64,000 bases of DNA, taken from positions 1,135,054-1,199,053 of the forward strand of contig VUYV01000015.1 in assembly GCA_008711295.1 (NCBI GenBank), read 5' to 3'. Made by a program: the position numbers and the translations under genes. Source of the stretch: Anarhynchus alexandrinus. Lineage: Eukaryota > Chordata > Aves > Charadriiformes > Charadriidae. The notes beneath the pieces are model-generated. The model saw only the letters and a program-made list of their open reading frames with translations. It was not told the DNA's origin and made no database searches. Below, one piece after another: positions 36,871-51,380 of the stretch. Numbering within the stretch: position 1 is the stretch's first letter; the number at the start of each line of letters is the position of its first letter.

Positions 36871-37948
36871 GTGAGGGGCGGGCGGGCGGGGCCGCGCCGT
36901 CCCCGGGAGCCGCCGCCTCACCGGGGGTCTGGGGGGGCGGAGCAGAGCGGGGGGGGGTGTCGGAGCCGCGGGGGTGGCGGTGCTGAGGTCGGGCCCGCGC
37001 GCCGCCCGCCGTTATGTAACGGCCGTCCCCTCAGCGCCGCCGCCGCCATCCCCGCCGGGCCCCGGGGCCGTGCCCGGCGGCGGCTGCTGTGTCATCTCGG
37101 GGGCGCCCCTGGTCACGGCTGCCCGCCCGGCCCTTCTGTCCTGTCCGTCCCCCACCCTCCCCTCCGCCTCTTCTTCCCCCGGCATCTCTCCGGGCGCCGT
37201 CGGTAGCAACGGCAGGAGCCGCCCGCGGGGAGGGCGGGGGCGGACGGCAGCGGCTCCGCTCCTGCCTGGGTGGAAACCTCGGCCCGGAGCATCCCGGCCT
37301 GGCTGGAGCATGGGGCGGGTGTTTTAGTTGACTTTTACAAAATACGTGAGATCTGGAGGAGGAATTGGGCAGTGTTTGTGCGCAGCCCGGTCTGGGGGCT
37401 GCGGGGAGCGGTGCTCCCCAGGGACGGGATGGGTGTGAAATACGTGTGGTGTGGAGCTGCGGGACTTTCTCGGTGGCTGGTTTTACAGCCATCGCTCTCA
37501 GTGCAAAGCTGCTGTTAGATGCTCATCGTGTGGAAAGTCCAGGTGTTTGGCAAAGAAACATCTCTTTCAAATTAGTTTTGCTCCCATAAAATCCTTTATA
37601 TATATAAAAAAAAAGCAATCTGTGACAGTTTGGTTTCCCCCCACCCTTCCTCATGCCAAGGCATGTGTTTTTCGTATCAGGATGTTTTTTCATTTCATAG
37701 GCACAATTATACTCAATTAATGAGCTCTGAAGAGGTTGACATAATGGTTACACTACTACATGGGACCCTGGGGAATCTTTGCAGAGAAGGAAGTGTACAG
37801 GCTCATGGGACTTCGTGGCTGCATAAATGGGCAGGTAGAGTGGTCCCTGGCTTTTGGTAGCTTCTGAAATGACACTTACAGAGGAAGGCCAGCTGGCTGG
37901 CAGCCATCAGAGACACTAGATCATCACCAAGCAGTCCAAGACTCCTTA

Positions 37949-37982
37949 TCATAGAATCATAAGATCATAAATGGTTTATGAC
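37949..37982 (-). repeat. CR1 tail remnant
   Basis: ATCATAGAATCATAAGATC followed by ATAAATGGTTTA resembles the reverse complement of the CR1 3' end (TCATAGAATCATAGAATGGTTT). Only about 35 bp remain. Confidence 0.5.
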
Positions 37983-38949
37983 ATATACCTGCTTTGCATT
38001 GATGCTGCAGGCTTGTTTGTGTATGTGTTGTGCCACAGAACACTTGAATGTGTTTGTCCACTTCTGTTTCCCATCTTGGGAAGGTTTCCTTTTGTGTTGT
38101 TCTCCCTTACTCCCGTCTGCCTCACACTCAGCCTGAAGGTGTGTTGTTATGTGTAACCTGGGACCTGTTGAAATACAGTTCACCTTGGCATTAAAGTGAA
38201 AGCTGGATAACAGGCTGACTCACTCAAGATGTTGAATCCCTTTGGCACCTGGAGTAAGCAAATTCCATCTCAGCATCTGACTGTGTGAGACGGGGGTATT
38301 AAATGTTTGGAGAGGTGGACAGAACTTTAATGAAATACTTGCACAGATCCTTTTGTCAGCAGATGAGGATAGGTTATTGGCAGGTTCATGTTAGCACTGA
38401 AGATACTACTGAGATTTCCAGTGTATCAAACTGTAGATTATTTAGAGTTGATATGCCAATCCTTGGTTTCTTGTTGCAGTTAGTGTTTGTGAAAAGTTGA
38501 GAACACAATAATTGTCTTGTGAACAGAAGGACTCTCTGTGAAGGTCCACAAACTCCAATTACCCCTCAGTGGCAAGAAAAACACTTTTCTTATGGTAGGA
38601 GTGTTGACAAATTGTGAAAATGTTTTTAGCTTGGTTTTTTGTTGTTGTTTGGTTCTTTGACTTCTAACCTTTGTGGTGGGGAAGAAAACTGTCCATACAA
38701 GCTGATGCGGACTTGTTGCATGGCTTACTTGTTGTGTGCGTTTTTATCAGGCAGAGGCAACAGATGTGACAAGGCTGGCCCTCTTTATCCATGTTGTTGA
38801 AGGCAGTGGGTGCAGTAGTGAGATTTGCAAGTTTGGAAAAGCTGTTGGCAGACAAAAAAATACTCCTATATATTTTCTAGAAACCCTATGATAATAATGG
38901 AGGAGTGGAATTGGCACATCCATGCGCGTTTGCATGGACATGGAGTGAG

Positions 38950-39005
38950 TAGAACCTGAAGAGGTCGTCTGGTCCAACCCTCCTGTCTCAGGGTAGGATG
39001 GTACA
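38950..39005 (-). repeat. Possible old CR1 fragment
   Basis: ACCTGAAGAGGTCGTCTGG followed by TCCAACCCTCCTG resembles the 3' UTR of older CR1 subfamilies in minus orientation ('ggtcatctggtccaaccc'). No tail is seen. Call by eye. Confidence 0.45.
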
Positions 39006-42000
39006 TTGTGCAGCAGCTATAGTAAGTTTAAGGAAGCAGGTTTCCTTCCCTTCTTCAGCAGCCAAGAATTAGGAAATTTTCACAAAGGGCTTTAACACTT
39101 CCATTAAAAGAATATTTTGAACCTGTGCTTCAGGGTTTCACTTGATTTTTAACTAGCGAAGCTCATAGTGAACCCTTGTGTAGGTGAGGGGCTGTTGCTG
39201 TGACTAGGTGTGTAGGATTCTTCAATATGCCTGGAAATGCTGACATCGGGCTCAGAAGTGAGACAGAACAAGTCTGGTACAGCATTTCCAGTGGCTTCCT
39301 CTGCTTTGTAGCTCCTGGTCTGTATCTTGTAAGTAGGGACTGGATGTTTGCAAGAATCCTTGCAGTTCAGAAGCTGGCTGGGTTTTATAATACTAATTTG
39401 CTTGGGTAACACAGTTCTGCGCAATACTGCTGCTTTGTTCTATTACAGTTACCATTTGTCCCTTCCCTCTCCCTCCCATCCTATATTTTAAAGTACGGAA
39501 TACCTTAGCATCTCGGGACTTCTTGTTTCTTCTTCCCAGTGTAAAAGCTCTGTGTGGTCTCAGGGAGAGACTGGCAGCGTTTTCCACATCCAAAGGGCTG
39601 GGGTAGAAGTTTGGTTTTTAGGTGGCACCTAAGAGTCATTGTGAACTGCCACCAAAGCTATAAAAAAAAAGTGTTCTGAAACATGATCCTCTGCTTAAAG
39701 CAAATAGAGAAGAGAAGATCCCTTGCTTCTTTTGAAGTGCATACACTACATGAAATGTTTTTTTCATCCTGTTAGGGCTGCAGGGTGTCCTGGGAGAGCA
39801 CCGTTGCCTCTGAGTCTGGCCAGTACCTGGCAGTGTGAGAAGGGTCCTGAAGTGAGGTTTGTGAAGCTAGGCTTTGCTCAAAATCCTTAGAAACATTGTG
39901 TTATTGACCAGCATGCACTCTTTTGAATGTCTTGTTTATCGGTGTAGATGAAGTGTCATCTTAGCTTTTGATGTCATTATGCTGAACTCCAGAATAACCA
40001 CCAGTGGTCTGCCTAGAAGGCATCTGACAGATAGGCCTGCTGATCTGCTAATGTTCAAAATTAAGAGATAGGTACAGCTGTTAAATGCCAAAGGGAGACC
40101 ATTCTCAGAAAGTAGTCTGAAGCCTTTTTGAGTCCCTCAGCCTCTAAACCTGCCACTGATACTGGTGCTATTGATCAGCTGTCTGACAGGGATGATAGTA
40201 CACTAATGTCTGGTGTCCATTGGGTATACATCCTGACAATAACCAGTGTTGTATTTACTGAGCAGGGACAGAGAACCTGACACATTCATGGCTTTTTGCA
40301 AAGTAACTTCTTTAAAGCTCAAATGTGTCTGATGCGGGAACCTTCTCTCTTTGACAGCCTTGTCCAGCTAAGGGGTGCATTGTCATCTCATTGCAAGGCT
40401 AAGGGCAGCACCTAACTAATGCAAGCTGGAGCTGTGTGGGGTACTGCTTGATCTGACAAAGCCTACCAGGATCTCTGGTTGCTGCAAGTTTCTCTCTGTT
40501 AGTAACAAGTCGGATAGGTGTTGTGATGTATAGCCAAGAAGCATTTTGTCTGCAGGTTGCGTGTTGTCCAGCTCTGTCATATGTGACCTCCTACCCTCCA
40601 CATCGGATGCAATGATGCCCTAAGAGGGTGGGCAATCATTTCTTCCTCTCTCCAGCTTGTTAGGATAAGTATTGCAGAGTCAAGCAAGCTATCTTGACTC
40701 TGCCTGACCTTCTGCAAATGTGTTTTGAGAACTGCTGTTTACTGACGCAAACCCAATGGAAGGTTCAGTGCAGGACTTAATGAGAGCAAGTTGCTGTGGG
40801 CAGATGGACAGCATGGCATACAAACCCTGGTTAAACATTGGCAGGTTGTAGGATGGGATGAGGCCCAGTGTTTCACATCTTTGTGAGACATGTTATTCTG
40901 CGTATTTTGATATTGTGGCATAATTCTGTACATATTCGTCATGGAAGGGGAGAAAGGCTAGTAACCAGCACTTGGTCACATTCACATGGCACTTTTCATG
41001 AAAATAGGATGGTCTGTTCTGATCCACATTTCCTATCTTGGATACTGGTGGCTCTGGGCTTCCATTCCAAAAATGCCCACCTCTTCTAATGAATATGAAA
41101 TAATTTGAAAGGGGTTTTGTTTACTCCTAGGGCTTAGTATCACGTCTTCCCTATCAACATGGTGCAAGCTCAACTGTGGAAACTCTGTTCTGCTTAGTTT
41201 CTATTTGATCTCTGGCTTCTTCTGCACTTACAAAAAGGGCTGTCAGCTGCTGGGTAGCGGGTTAGTTTTGGAGCATTGCAGAGATACATGGTGTGATAAG
41301 GCCTGAATTTCATTATTTCTGGGACACTTACACTGGGTAGGTGGCTATATTGACTGATGGGGTTGGTGTTTGATGTGTTAACTTCCAACTGGACAAATTT
41401 TCCCAGTCTGTTGTTGATGGTGCATTGTTGTGTTGATTGGTGTTGATTTGTTTTCTCTATGTTTTTGTCAGGAAGGTTTCCTAACATATGATTCTCATTA
41501 CAGAGGTAGATACTAAAGGGAGTGAGAGATGAAGGGACACTTGCACGATGAAGATGCTGCAGAGAAAAAGAATTAAAATACTCTTTAAAATATGAATGGG
41601 GGGAGCCTGTAATTATGTGTGGACCCATCCTTTAGCACTGGAGCCTCACTACATGCTCTCCCTGTGATTTCTAAGTCTGTATTTTGTGTTGTTGGCTAAA
41701 CTCTTGCAAAATCCTTAGTATTTTTGTTAAAATGAAATGTACTGAGCACAACACAGTGGGGTTGTATCTTGAATTCTGCTGGTACATGAAACCCTCCTGA
41801 GCCTGTGTCTCTAGCATACATCAAGCACTGGCTGGCATATGATGGCAAACTAACAGATGACAGTGTTGGATCACATGTTGCTCCCTTACACTGATGCAGG
41901 CAGTTTCTGTTCTTAGCATAAAAATGAAAGTAGAGTAAAAGTGCTCTTGCCCACATGGCACCAATATCACTTTTCCTAAGAAAATGCACTTGTCAAAGTG

Positions 42001-45000
42001 CAGCAGTTTCAGAGGAGCTTTGACACAGACTCCTGAGACTTTGGCTCACCTTCTGAAAGCGGCAGCTGGAATGCAGTATTTCGGTTCCCAGTTCTCAGCG
42101 CACGTGAAAAATGGGAGCTCTTTCCAGAAAAATTGGGCTGATGCTTCTTATGTCTCATTTTGAAGCATTGTGGCCAGCCTGGTTCCTTGCAGATGTTTGC
42201 CAGGCTGGTAGCTGGACCTCAGGCTGGTAGCTCTGGTTGTGATGATGACAGCCAACCTATGGATTTTGCTTAACCACATCCTACAGTGATGCTGTTGGCT
42301 TTTTAGGCAAGATGCCAAATCTACACTGGTCCTGGAGGTGTAAAATTTCCAGAAACTTTGAAGATACAGAAAGTGCTGCATTTTTATACAGCTTTTTTTT
42401 TTTTTTTAACATTAGAAGAGAAAAACAGAAAAGAAAAAATTAACCTATTTACTGGATACTTAGTTTTTTAAAAATGAACTATAATTTTAGTCAGCAGTCA
42501 GTACAAGTGCTCAGCATGCTTTTAAAACCTGCATTCTTTATTTTTGGAAAATCTTGACTATCCAATCCTAGGAAAGTTGTGCTTTGTGTTAAGATCTATT
42601 TGTTTTATCTGATGCATCCCTAAAATGGGGAAAACCCCAAAACCAGAAATTAAAAAGTAACTAAGAAGCAAACAGAAAGCTTATACCTGTAGGGCTTAGA
42701 AATAGTACGTTAATATAACGTTATGTTTCAAGTGCAGATGCACAAGAAACTCATCTTTCTAGAAGGAAAAAGCTTCTAAAATGAAAATGTCATCCCTATG
42801 TATATTCATTGTAATGTAGCCCAGGGGTTACACAACTATATGTTTTGTAAATGCTTACAGTACATGAGATTTGTAATGTCACAGTATTATGGGTTCTGAA
42901 ATAGAATGATTTCAGGTAGTGCTGCTTTTAGTTATACAGCCTGTTTTGATGTGCTGTGGTGTCATCTATAGCAGTAGTCTGACGATTACATCCCTGAATA
43001 CTCTACTTCATTGGGGTTCTGTCCTGTCCCCTCCCTGTCCCATATCAGACCTTTGGTGCAGAGGTAGAGGAGCATTTTTACTACCCCCCCCCCAGGCCTG
43101 CTTGAAACTCCAGCACTGATCCAGCACAGGCTCCCGAATGGCTGTGATGAGGGATGCTGTAGCTAGAGGATGACCTGTCAAGACATGGGAGCATTTTCTG
43201 GCTGGCATTGTCTCTGCAGGCATACTGTTCAATCTTCTCCACTTCTTTGTACAAGCTCTGTCTATGATTGTTCTGTCAGTCATGTTTGGAAATCTCTTCT
43301 TGAGTGAAGAAAGGTGTTTAAAAAGGGGCAGTGAACTCTATGAAGAATTAAACCTGCACAGTCCCCTCTTGGGATTCTTCTGTAACTCCCAAGAGCTCGT
43401 TATCTCTAGCTTGATATTAGTATCTACTCTGACACCAATTTCTGCTGCTGATACAGCCGTATACTTTCTCTGCCAGTAGGTAATTGCAGGTAAAGAGTAA
43501 GACAAGATGAGCAAAATGCCAGAACAAGAGAGGAGAACAACGCATGCCTTTAGTTCCAGGAGACTTCATTCAAGGAAAGCCCTCATCTTACCAACAAGGC
43601 TGTAGGGCATATGTGGGCTCTTTGGAGTTATATCTTCCCTTCTGTGAAACTGAAGACTGAATTTTGTAAGAATAGAGGAGGAGACCCCATCGCTGGTTTG
43701 ATCTGTGGGGCAGGGGATTAAGAGTGGAGCTGTCTAACAGCAGCACTGGAATTCAGTCAGTCACAATGGTGTGCCTGTTTTTTCCAGACATTTTAAGACC
43801 TTGGATGGAAGTCTTTTGGTTCCTACGCAGATCAATTATCTGTCACTTTCCACAGTCTGTAGAAATGTGTCTACTCTTTCCCTTCACACTTGCCATGCAT
43901 CTTTGGTGAAGTCTTGTGCCATTTTGAATATAAGGTCCCTCTGAGGTTATTTGTATCTGTCACTATAAAATTGACCTCATAGTGATGCAACTAGTAAATT
44001 GGTCAGTTCCAGCTTGAATCCTGTGTAGTCTCCCTGAGTGTTATTCTTTCTGAGGTTTAAAGTGTAGTCTTATGCAATGGATCGGTGTCTATTTTGTAGT
44101 ATGCGATAGCAAGCATTTGCTTCACTGGTTTGACTGAGGATAGTGAGTTGGAGTGAATGAAATTGTAGGTGGAAATTTTCTTCATTTTGAAGAGTACCTG
44201 CTAGGGAGTCTGCTCAGCTTTTAGACACATCCATCACCGATTCACAGGATAGCAAGGTTTATCACTTTGGGAAACTTCTTTGCAAATAAATGCCCTCTTA
44301 AATACATGCAGAATATACTGGCTGTGTCCCAACTGCTTTTACTAGGTGAGTTGCAGAGTCGTCTTAGTTGTGGACTGAGAAAAGTTTATTTTCAGTAGTA
44401 AAGCTGAAAGTAGCACATGCTGCTTTTGTTGAGAAGAGCATTGGCTCTCTAAAGATGGGTAAGACCTTATATCCTATACAGAAGGGAAAAGGGAGAGTAC
44501 TATTATGCCTTAAAAAGCTATTCCAGCTGTACTGGTGAGCTGTCTAGTGGAGATGCAGCCTCTGCCTTGAACAAGTTATTTTGCTAGAACGTGTTTAAAT
44601 TCTTACTTAGCTTAGTAAGTTCTTCTGCATAGCTGCGGCTTTATTACAGCTGTTGACAAGTTGTCTGGGGTTAGTGGAGAAAACACGTCAACAAAGCTGT
44701 AGTATAGGTCAGGCTATCAAATAACTAGCCACCAAGTAACTCCTGTAACACAGCACCATCTGCCTGTCAGAGCACGTCGTTCATACTCTGCGTGCAGTGC
44801 TGAAGCAGGTAGCACTAACCTCATCAATGGTCTGCAGCCTTTTGGTCCACATGCTTCCAAAAGACCCAAAGCTTCCTTCCAGAACAGACTGTGTTAGACC
44901 TCTTTCATCACGCTTCTGTTTCTTTCAGTGTCCAGGACCATCAGACATGAATCGTTTCTCCTTGGGTGTGGTACAGTGTCTTGCCTCACACTTGTCTGAC

Positions 45001-48000
45001 ACTGCTTTTCTCAGTTTCTTTTCAGTGTCCTTCCTGAACTAAGATCCATTAATATGAGCAGCTGACCTTTTGGGCTCTGCAGCATTCCGTCTAATAAATC
45101 CTGTAGAGTCTCTTTTCCTAAGCCAAGCACAGCAGTGATATTCTAATGATCATCGTTTCTCTCTGTCTTGTGTGTTTTACTGATTGCATGGGAATGTAGG
45201 TTAGTGATTTAGTACAGCCATATTCAAATAAACTGTTTGCTTAGGTTATGTCTGGTTTTAGGTTTTTGTTTGTATGTGGCCCCAGGTGAAAACAAAGCTT
45301 GGTTCTTGTCTCAATGTCACAGATGCTTATGCTGACCTAATTATTGTTTCCTCCCCTACCCCCAGTGAATTTGGGGTGTGGTGGTGTCTATTCACTAAAT
45401 TTGTCACAGGCGTTGGAAAAGCTTTTGAGCTGGTGTGAGAGAGCCTGCTTTGGTGGCCTCTCCTGCTTCTTGCTTTCAAACAGATCTCTTACAGTTGGCC
45501 AGTAGAAGATCTTTTTTCCTGGTGGACCAAGTATCTTTAACTTAAATGCGATTATTTCATCGGTTCTTCATTTCACTCCTATGCACAGTTGTCTAAGGTA
45601 ATGTGAAATTTTTCATGTTTCTGTGTGCACCTCTGCGATGGTATTCTCAGACTTAAGGTTCTGTGGCTTCCTTTTTCCCCTCCAAGTGAGAAAGTACAGC
45701 AGTCCTTGCAGAAGAGCACACTGGCAGTGTGTATTGCACTAGTTAAAAGGACTTGTTCGTTAGACCCATGTTTGTAAAATTGGAAGAGATTCATTTATGC
45801 TTGCCTAAGCTCTTTTGTTAGTATTGCTTAAATCATGCTCCCAGACAGTGAACTGTGTTGGTTTGACTCTTTGGCTGATGGGCCAGCATTACAGCAGACT
45901 AATGATAGGACAAGGGAAGCAGATGAAAGTTCCCATGCTTTGAGACCAGCTAGTTCTAGGAAAGCAACTTCTTAGACCATGTCAGGATGAGGAGGTAAGG
46001 GGATTCTAATACACTCTTGCTCAGCCTCCCAGTTCTGCTGAATTGCCTAACTGAAATGATTAATGCTGTCTTGCTCTGCAGTGGTGTGACATGTTCTTTA
46101 ACGTCACCATGTTGGTTTGGTTTTTTTAAGAAGATAAAAAATTATATCTGTATGTCACTGAGAGAGGTACCAGAGTCCAGTAAACACAGCCTGATCCTTA
46201 AAGTGTTCTTTGTATTGAGAGACTGTCAAAACAAACGAAATGCACAGGAACTATAGTGGTGATGCTCATTTATTCAGTAAATGTTTGAATTCTGTATGAA
46301 TAGAGCAGTTCCATAAGTCAAATCCTAATGTTTGTGGTTAGAAATCTATGAGTATAAAGGCTTTTGCCTACAGTGGTTAATGCAGTAAAGGAATGTACTT
46401 ACTATTTTAATACTCATGAGGCTTACCCTCATTGGTAGTGACTCGATTGTGGGGCTTAACTTTTAATCTGAAACTTGTTTTGTTGTCGGTTGTTGCAAGT
46501 AGCTTGAGGTATAGTAAAAGACAAATTCCAACATTTCTGAAGCCTGCAGAACGTGAACATCCAAGGAGCTGGCTGAGCATAGTGACCTTCTGAGAAATAG
46601 GAGAGGGAGGGAGAGATGTCTGCATTGCATGGGGTATATGTTGTTAATTGAAAAGAAAAGACAAATAGGAGTGTTCCTGGTCAGAGATGGCATTGTAAAG
46701 CTTTGTCTGGCAGGATCTTGTGACTGACACTTCTAAAAACAATACGCTCCTTTGTATGAAAGCATGATTTTCTTTCCAACCACATGCATGTGATGCAAAT
46801 GGAAGATACATCATCTCTGATGGACAGAGCAGACCCTCCAGTTGAACACCACATGGACATTCTGCAGGCACTGTTTTGTCAGTTGAGGCATGGAAAGGGG
46901 TGATTTCACTGATGGAACAAAACTAGTGAAGGTTCACCCTTCCAGACTTGGCTTGTGTAGTTTGGAGTAGGGAGTCTCAAGTGTACAGAGAAGCGTGCAG
47001 TGCTCCTGTGTCTGTATGGGGACCAGCTCTGTCAGCGTAGCCTCCACTCTGCAGGCATGCTTCCAGTCCTACGCTTCTGTGGGATAGCTTTGTTCCGGTG
47101 GCAAAATAGATTTAGCATAAGTACAGCCAGTGTCATCGAAATACTGTAGTGTCTTTTCAGTTGTATCATTGAGCCCAAATGGTTGCAAATGTGGATTTAT
47201 TTTGAAAGCGCAAGCGAATACTTAGTATCTGAACCTTGGTTCTCATAGTGTCTGGCTGTGGTGGAATACATGTGGAGTAAGAGAAAGCCAAGCACAGTAT
47301 CCTTTGAGACAAGCTGGGGGTGTATGTGGACAGGATGGGGATGGGAATGTGTAATAGGGCTTTCATGGAAGTAGCAGAAAAAGCTTTTTTCTAATCTTAA
47401 GATTCTTAAACTTCAAAGAATCTTGCAGCAAAATTGTGTTGTAGTCCAAGGAAACATTTCTCTTTCTCCCTAACAACCTCTTTTGGGTCTGTGAGTCTGT
47501 CTAAATCTCTAATCTTAATTTCCCTTTATATAAGAAGAATAGTTGTGAATAGCAGTCCTGAGAATAGTTATAGGAACAGCGTGTTCACAGGTTTTGAAGA
47601 TGGAGGTCACCTAGCCCACTGGAGCATGTAAAAGCTGCACTTCACGTTGGGTTGTTGGCAGTTGATAAGCCTAGGAGAAACTGCTAGGTAGTGATTCCAT
47701 TTCTGTAAACGTGTGTGTCAAAAGCTGGGTTTAGATTCCAGTTTTGATCACTGCACTAGGATTAAGGGGAATGGGTATGGAAAAGGAGTTAGAGGAAGTC
47801 CAACTCTTCTTGAAAACATGTTGTGACACATCTTTGCTGAGGTTTAACTGGCAAGGAATTGCCACTTCAGGAAGTTAATGCAAAGCCTGAAGATATAGTC
47901 TAGAATTCTGGAAAGCACCAGCAATTCCTCTGCTGCTCCGATGGAGTAAGAAGTCATGCTGCTCCTTGTCTTTGTCTGTTCCAGCAGAGCCAAATGCTTT

Positions 48001-51000
48001 GGTGGATGTGCTTTAGATAGCATATCACAAAAGCACTTCTTTATGAAAAGAATTTCTTGTACCTCTTGGAAAAATTAGGGCAAAGGGATTGTGAAAATAA
48101 CTGAGATGATCCATGCTATGCATGTAAGAATTATTATAATGAGATTATCTGGTTATGGGAGAATGCTTCATTTGGATTATGTAGCTGCATAGAGTTTATA
48201 ATCCATTCTTTCTGCAGAAAAAAAGTTTCGTTGTGCTGCGGTGGGAAATGTCAGATAGAAGCTTTTAACTCTAATGTTCTGTGTTTGCAACATTGAATTC
48301 TTAAAGATTAATCTCTGAATTTTGGGGTAAAATTTCTTCAGGTAGAGACCAACCCAGCAGAAAAAGCTTGTCCCATGAGGTTAACGGCTGGCACACATTA
48401 AATCTAGAGGTGCTTCTGTCTTTCAGAGGTGTGAAGTTTGCAGTGCTTGCTGCTTGGTTTGTGGCCATAGGCTGTGCTCAGTGTGACAAATGGGGATGCA
48501 GAATTGTGTGCACACTTAACTTCTTGTCAGCGACCGGGTCCCTGGTTGTTCTTCAGTCAGGGTATGAGATAGAGAAAGTGTGTGTGTGTTGCCAAGACAC
48601 AAGCTCTCTTTTCAACTCCCATCTGGAAACTAGTAGTCCATGATATAGACCCTAATAGTGCCAAAGTTGTCCCTTGTTTGTTCAAATGATTAACCCTTGA
48701 AGCAATATTTAACACTATGTGCCTATATAGCGGTGCTGATTTGAGGAGCTGGTGGCTAATATCCTAGCACCTGTCCTAACACAAGGGGCTTTTACTGGTG
48801 TAAGAGGTGTGTGTTTGATGCTGGTTTACTTAATTTCCTTTTCTGTTTTATGATTCCGTGTTAAGAGCAAGAAATTTCACTCCTTCTGAGTAAGCCATGG
48901 CAGTCTGACAGTGGTTCTGATGCTGAATGACTATTGATAATTTTGTAAAAAGTAGAAAAATTCAACGTTAAGTCTTCAAGACTTCTCAACTTCTAAGTCC
49001 ACATCTGGCTGTGAGGTTATTTCTAGTGTTGCAGATACACTTTGTTGCACAAGGTCCTGACAGCTCTTCCTTAATTGATTTGAGGATCAAACACTTCATT
49101 TTTGGTTTCTGACTTGTCTTTTGTGGAAGATTAGTCAGAATTATAGGAACATGGTGTGAGCTTTTTTTGATAGATATATAGGACCTCAAAACCAAGTCCT
49201 GATGCATTTTTCTTGTCTTCCAGGCCATTTGATTTTGGGCTTTTGAAAGATTTTTAAAATGGCCACTGAAGTCTGGCTTGCTGTATTAATTAATAAATGG
49301 GAGGAAGCTAGATGCTTTTACCACAAGTATCCTCCATTGGTATGGCAGTTGGTAGATACTGCGGAAGAACCTGCCGGGAGACTTTGCATAAATTCAAAAC
49401 TCATTAACATCACAGGGAATTACCAGCAGTCGGTTGCAATGGTGATAATGTTTTCCTGCTGACACACAGAGAGCCAGGAGGCATGGTTGAGGCAGGCCTA
49501 TTAAATACCGCTCCAGGCTTGACCTTCTGAAGTGTATTAGACCCTTGCTAAGATTTTATTCCCTTGATATTACAAACTTGTTCTTTTGGTTTAGTGTGAC
49601 TGAAGAACTTGCTATTAATAGTCTGAAGCTGTACTTCAGGCTATGGTCTTAATTGATAAATATGACAAATCCTTTAATTTTTCAAGGTTGAAGTCAGTTC
49701 ATGCTTTTTATTATGCAAAGGTAGATATGCTCTTCCTTGGACGTTACTAGGGCATGGGACGTAATTCTGTTGATTGCCAATGATGATGATAAAATCCCTT
49801 CAGCTTAAATCATATCAAATTTAATGGCAATCGCTTCCAAATGAGTATTTTGTTAATTGCAGTAGTTCTCACTCTGCCTTTTCTTTTGGAGTAACTACCA
49901 TGATGTGTCTAAATAGTAGTTTTTAGATGGACACAGGGCTGTTTCTGTGGCATCCTCTATTGCAGTGCATATTGAATACCATTATGGATCTGTCACTGTC
50001 ACCAGAATCCTCTCAAACTTCAAAATAGTGTTACGCATGTGGAAATACTATCCTTTACTCAGACAATCTGCCAACAGCAGTGTCAATTGACATTTTGTAT
50101 TGCTGGGTCAGATTTTTCAAAACCTAGCTATTTTGTTTCCCTGAGTTTCCAGGTAACTTTTGCTGTATTTGTCCACATGACCTTCAGTTAATACCTCAAG
50201 TGCCTGCCCAGAGCCAAAGTCTGTTGTAAGCAAACTCTGTCTGAACTCAAGTTTTACCCTGGATCAGCTGGTGCAAGCAGTGCTCGGGTGGTGAACATGT
50301 ATAGCACTCTAAACCAGAGCTAGTTGGTTAGTTTTCAGTAAGGTCCTGCGAGTGTATGCTCCAGCCAAGTCCTCTGTACATCTGTTACTGTTTGGAAGAG
50401 GGAACTGCGCTGTGGTCACTTTAAGTGCTAGTGGGATGTACGGTCCCCTTCACTGGGCAAGAAGCACCTATCAGACATGGCTAAGATAGGGTAAAAACTA
50501 CTTATGGTTAGGATTCAGATTAGCCCTCTCCTAAATGGTGTCAACAATTTAACGTACAGACTTCTTAAAGGCTGGAGCAACCATATGGATGTCTTCTGAA
50601 GTGATTTTAAAACTACTGACTTCTGTCTTGCAGTTGTTTGGTTTGGGTTTTTTTTTTTAATGGAAATATAAAATCTTAAAAAGAGGAATTGATGCTGTAT
50701 TTTACAAGTTTATTTAGCAGTTCTGTCTGAATTTGTCTTGTTTCTACGTGCAAACATTTACAGATGTCTTGGTAATTCCTCTACAGTAAGATGGAAAAAG
50801 AGCTAATAAACTACTGGTGTTTATTAAAAATTGCTTTACTGCTTGCTGAAGTGTAGTGAGTGTTTCTGTAAATCTGGCTGCCTCTCAATTTGGCAAAGCA
50901 CCTGGAAAACTACCAGCCATGTCCAGTGAATGTTTCAGCCTAATTAATGTTTCATGACTTGGGTTGCTGCTCTGAAGCTCACCTGGGTTTGTACCAGGAA

Positions 51001-51011
51001 AGAGCGAAAAC

Positions 51012-51044
51012 TTTATTTAGGGCAGAGAGGTGTGCTGAGTGTAC
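51012..51044 (+). repeat. 33-bp direct repeat, copy 1
   Basis: TTTATTTAGGGCAGAGAGG then TGTGCTGAGTGTAC recurs exactly at 52294-52326, 1.28 kb away. The flanks do not match. Confidence 0.9.
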
Positions 51045-51346
51045 GTCAAAAGCTCTAAATTGAAAGCAAAGGTGTCTTCTGAGATGGAAGGGTTGATCCT
51101 TGAAATCTCAGCACCAGTGATGGTGGGGGGAGAGAGAAGAACGTCTTAAGGAGCGGTTACCCTATGATGTGCCTCCATGTCAGAGGATGTCTTGGTGTTG
51201 CTCTACTCTGCTGCAAGTGTTGGGCTGTCTTCAGACCTGGCTGAAATGCCGGATGGTTTTCAATTGCACAAAGCTAGCAGACTCTTCACAGAGCCTGCAT
51301 GTCCCCACAGCATATAGAGGATATATATCCATCTCCTTATGTACCT

Positions 51347-51380
51347 TAAAAACCAAACCAAACCAAAACCAAACCAAAAC
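51347..51380 (+). repeat. (AAACC)n microsatellite
   Basis: Short array of AAACC/AAAACC units within FAM219A intron 1. Confidence 0.9.

Larger units (their letters stand above)
36110..37330. promoter_or_regulatory. CpG island with bidirectional DNAI1/FAM219A promoter
   Basis: This block of about 1.2 kb is very GC-rich and dense in CpG, in contrast to the AT-rich flanks. It contains the start codons of both divergent genes (DNAI1 at 36300, minus; FAM219A at 36811, plus), which are 510 bp apart. No TATA box is evident. It holds GC boxes, ETS cores, a CCAAT box, an AP-1 site, CRE palindromes and an X-box, listed separately. The open frames across it are by-products of GC richness. Boundaries were judged by eye. 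Confidence 0.88.

Noticed and set aside
36156..37492. Many long overlapping open frames on both strands (up to 165 codons) in the CpG island
   Set aside because: GC-rich sequence lacks stop codons by chance. The frames are Pro/Arg/Gly-rich, overlap promoter motifs, and resemble no family. Only the 36811-36870 and 36268-36300 exons fit real genes.
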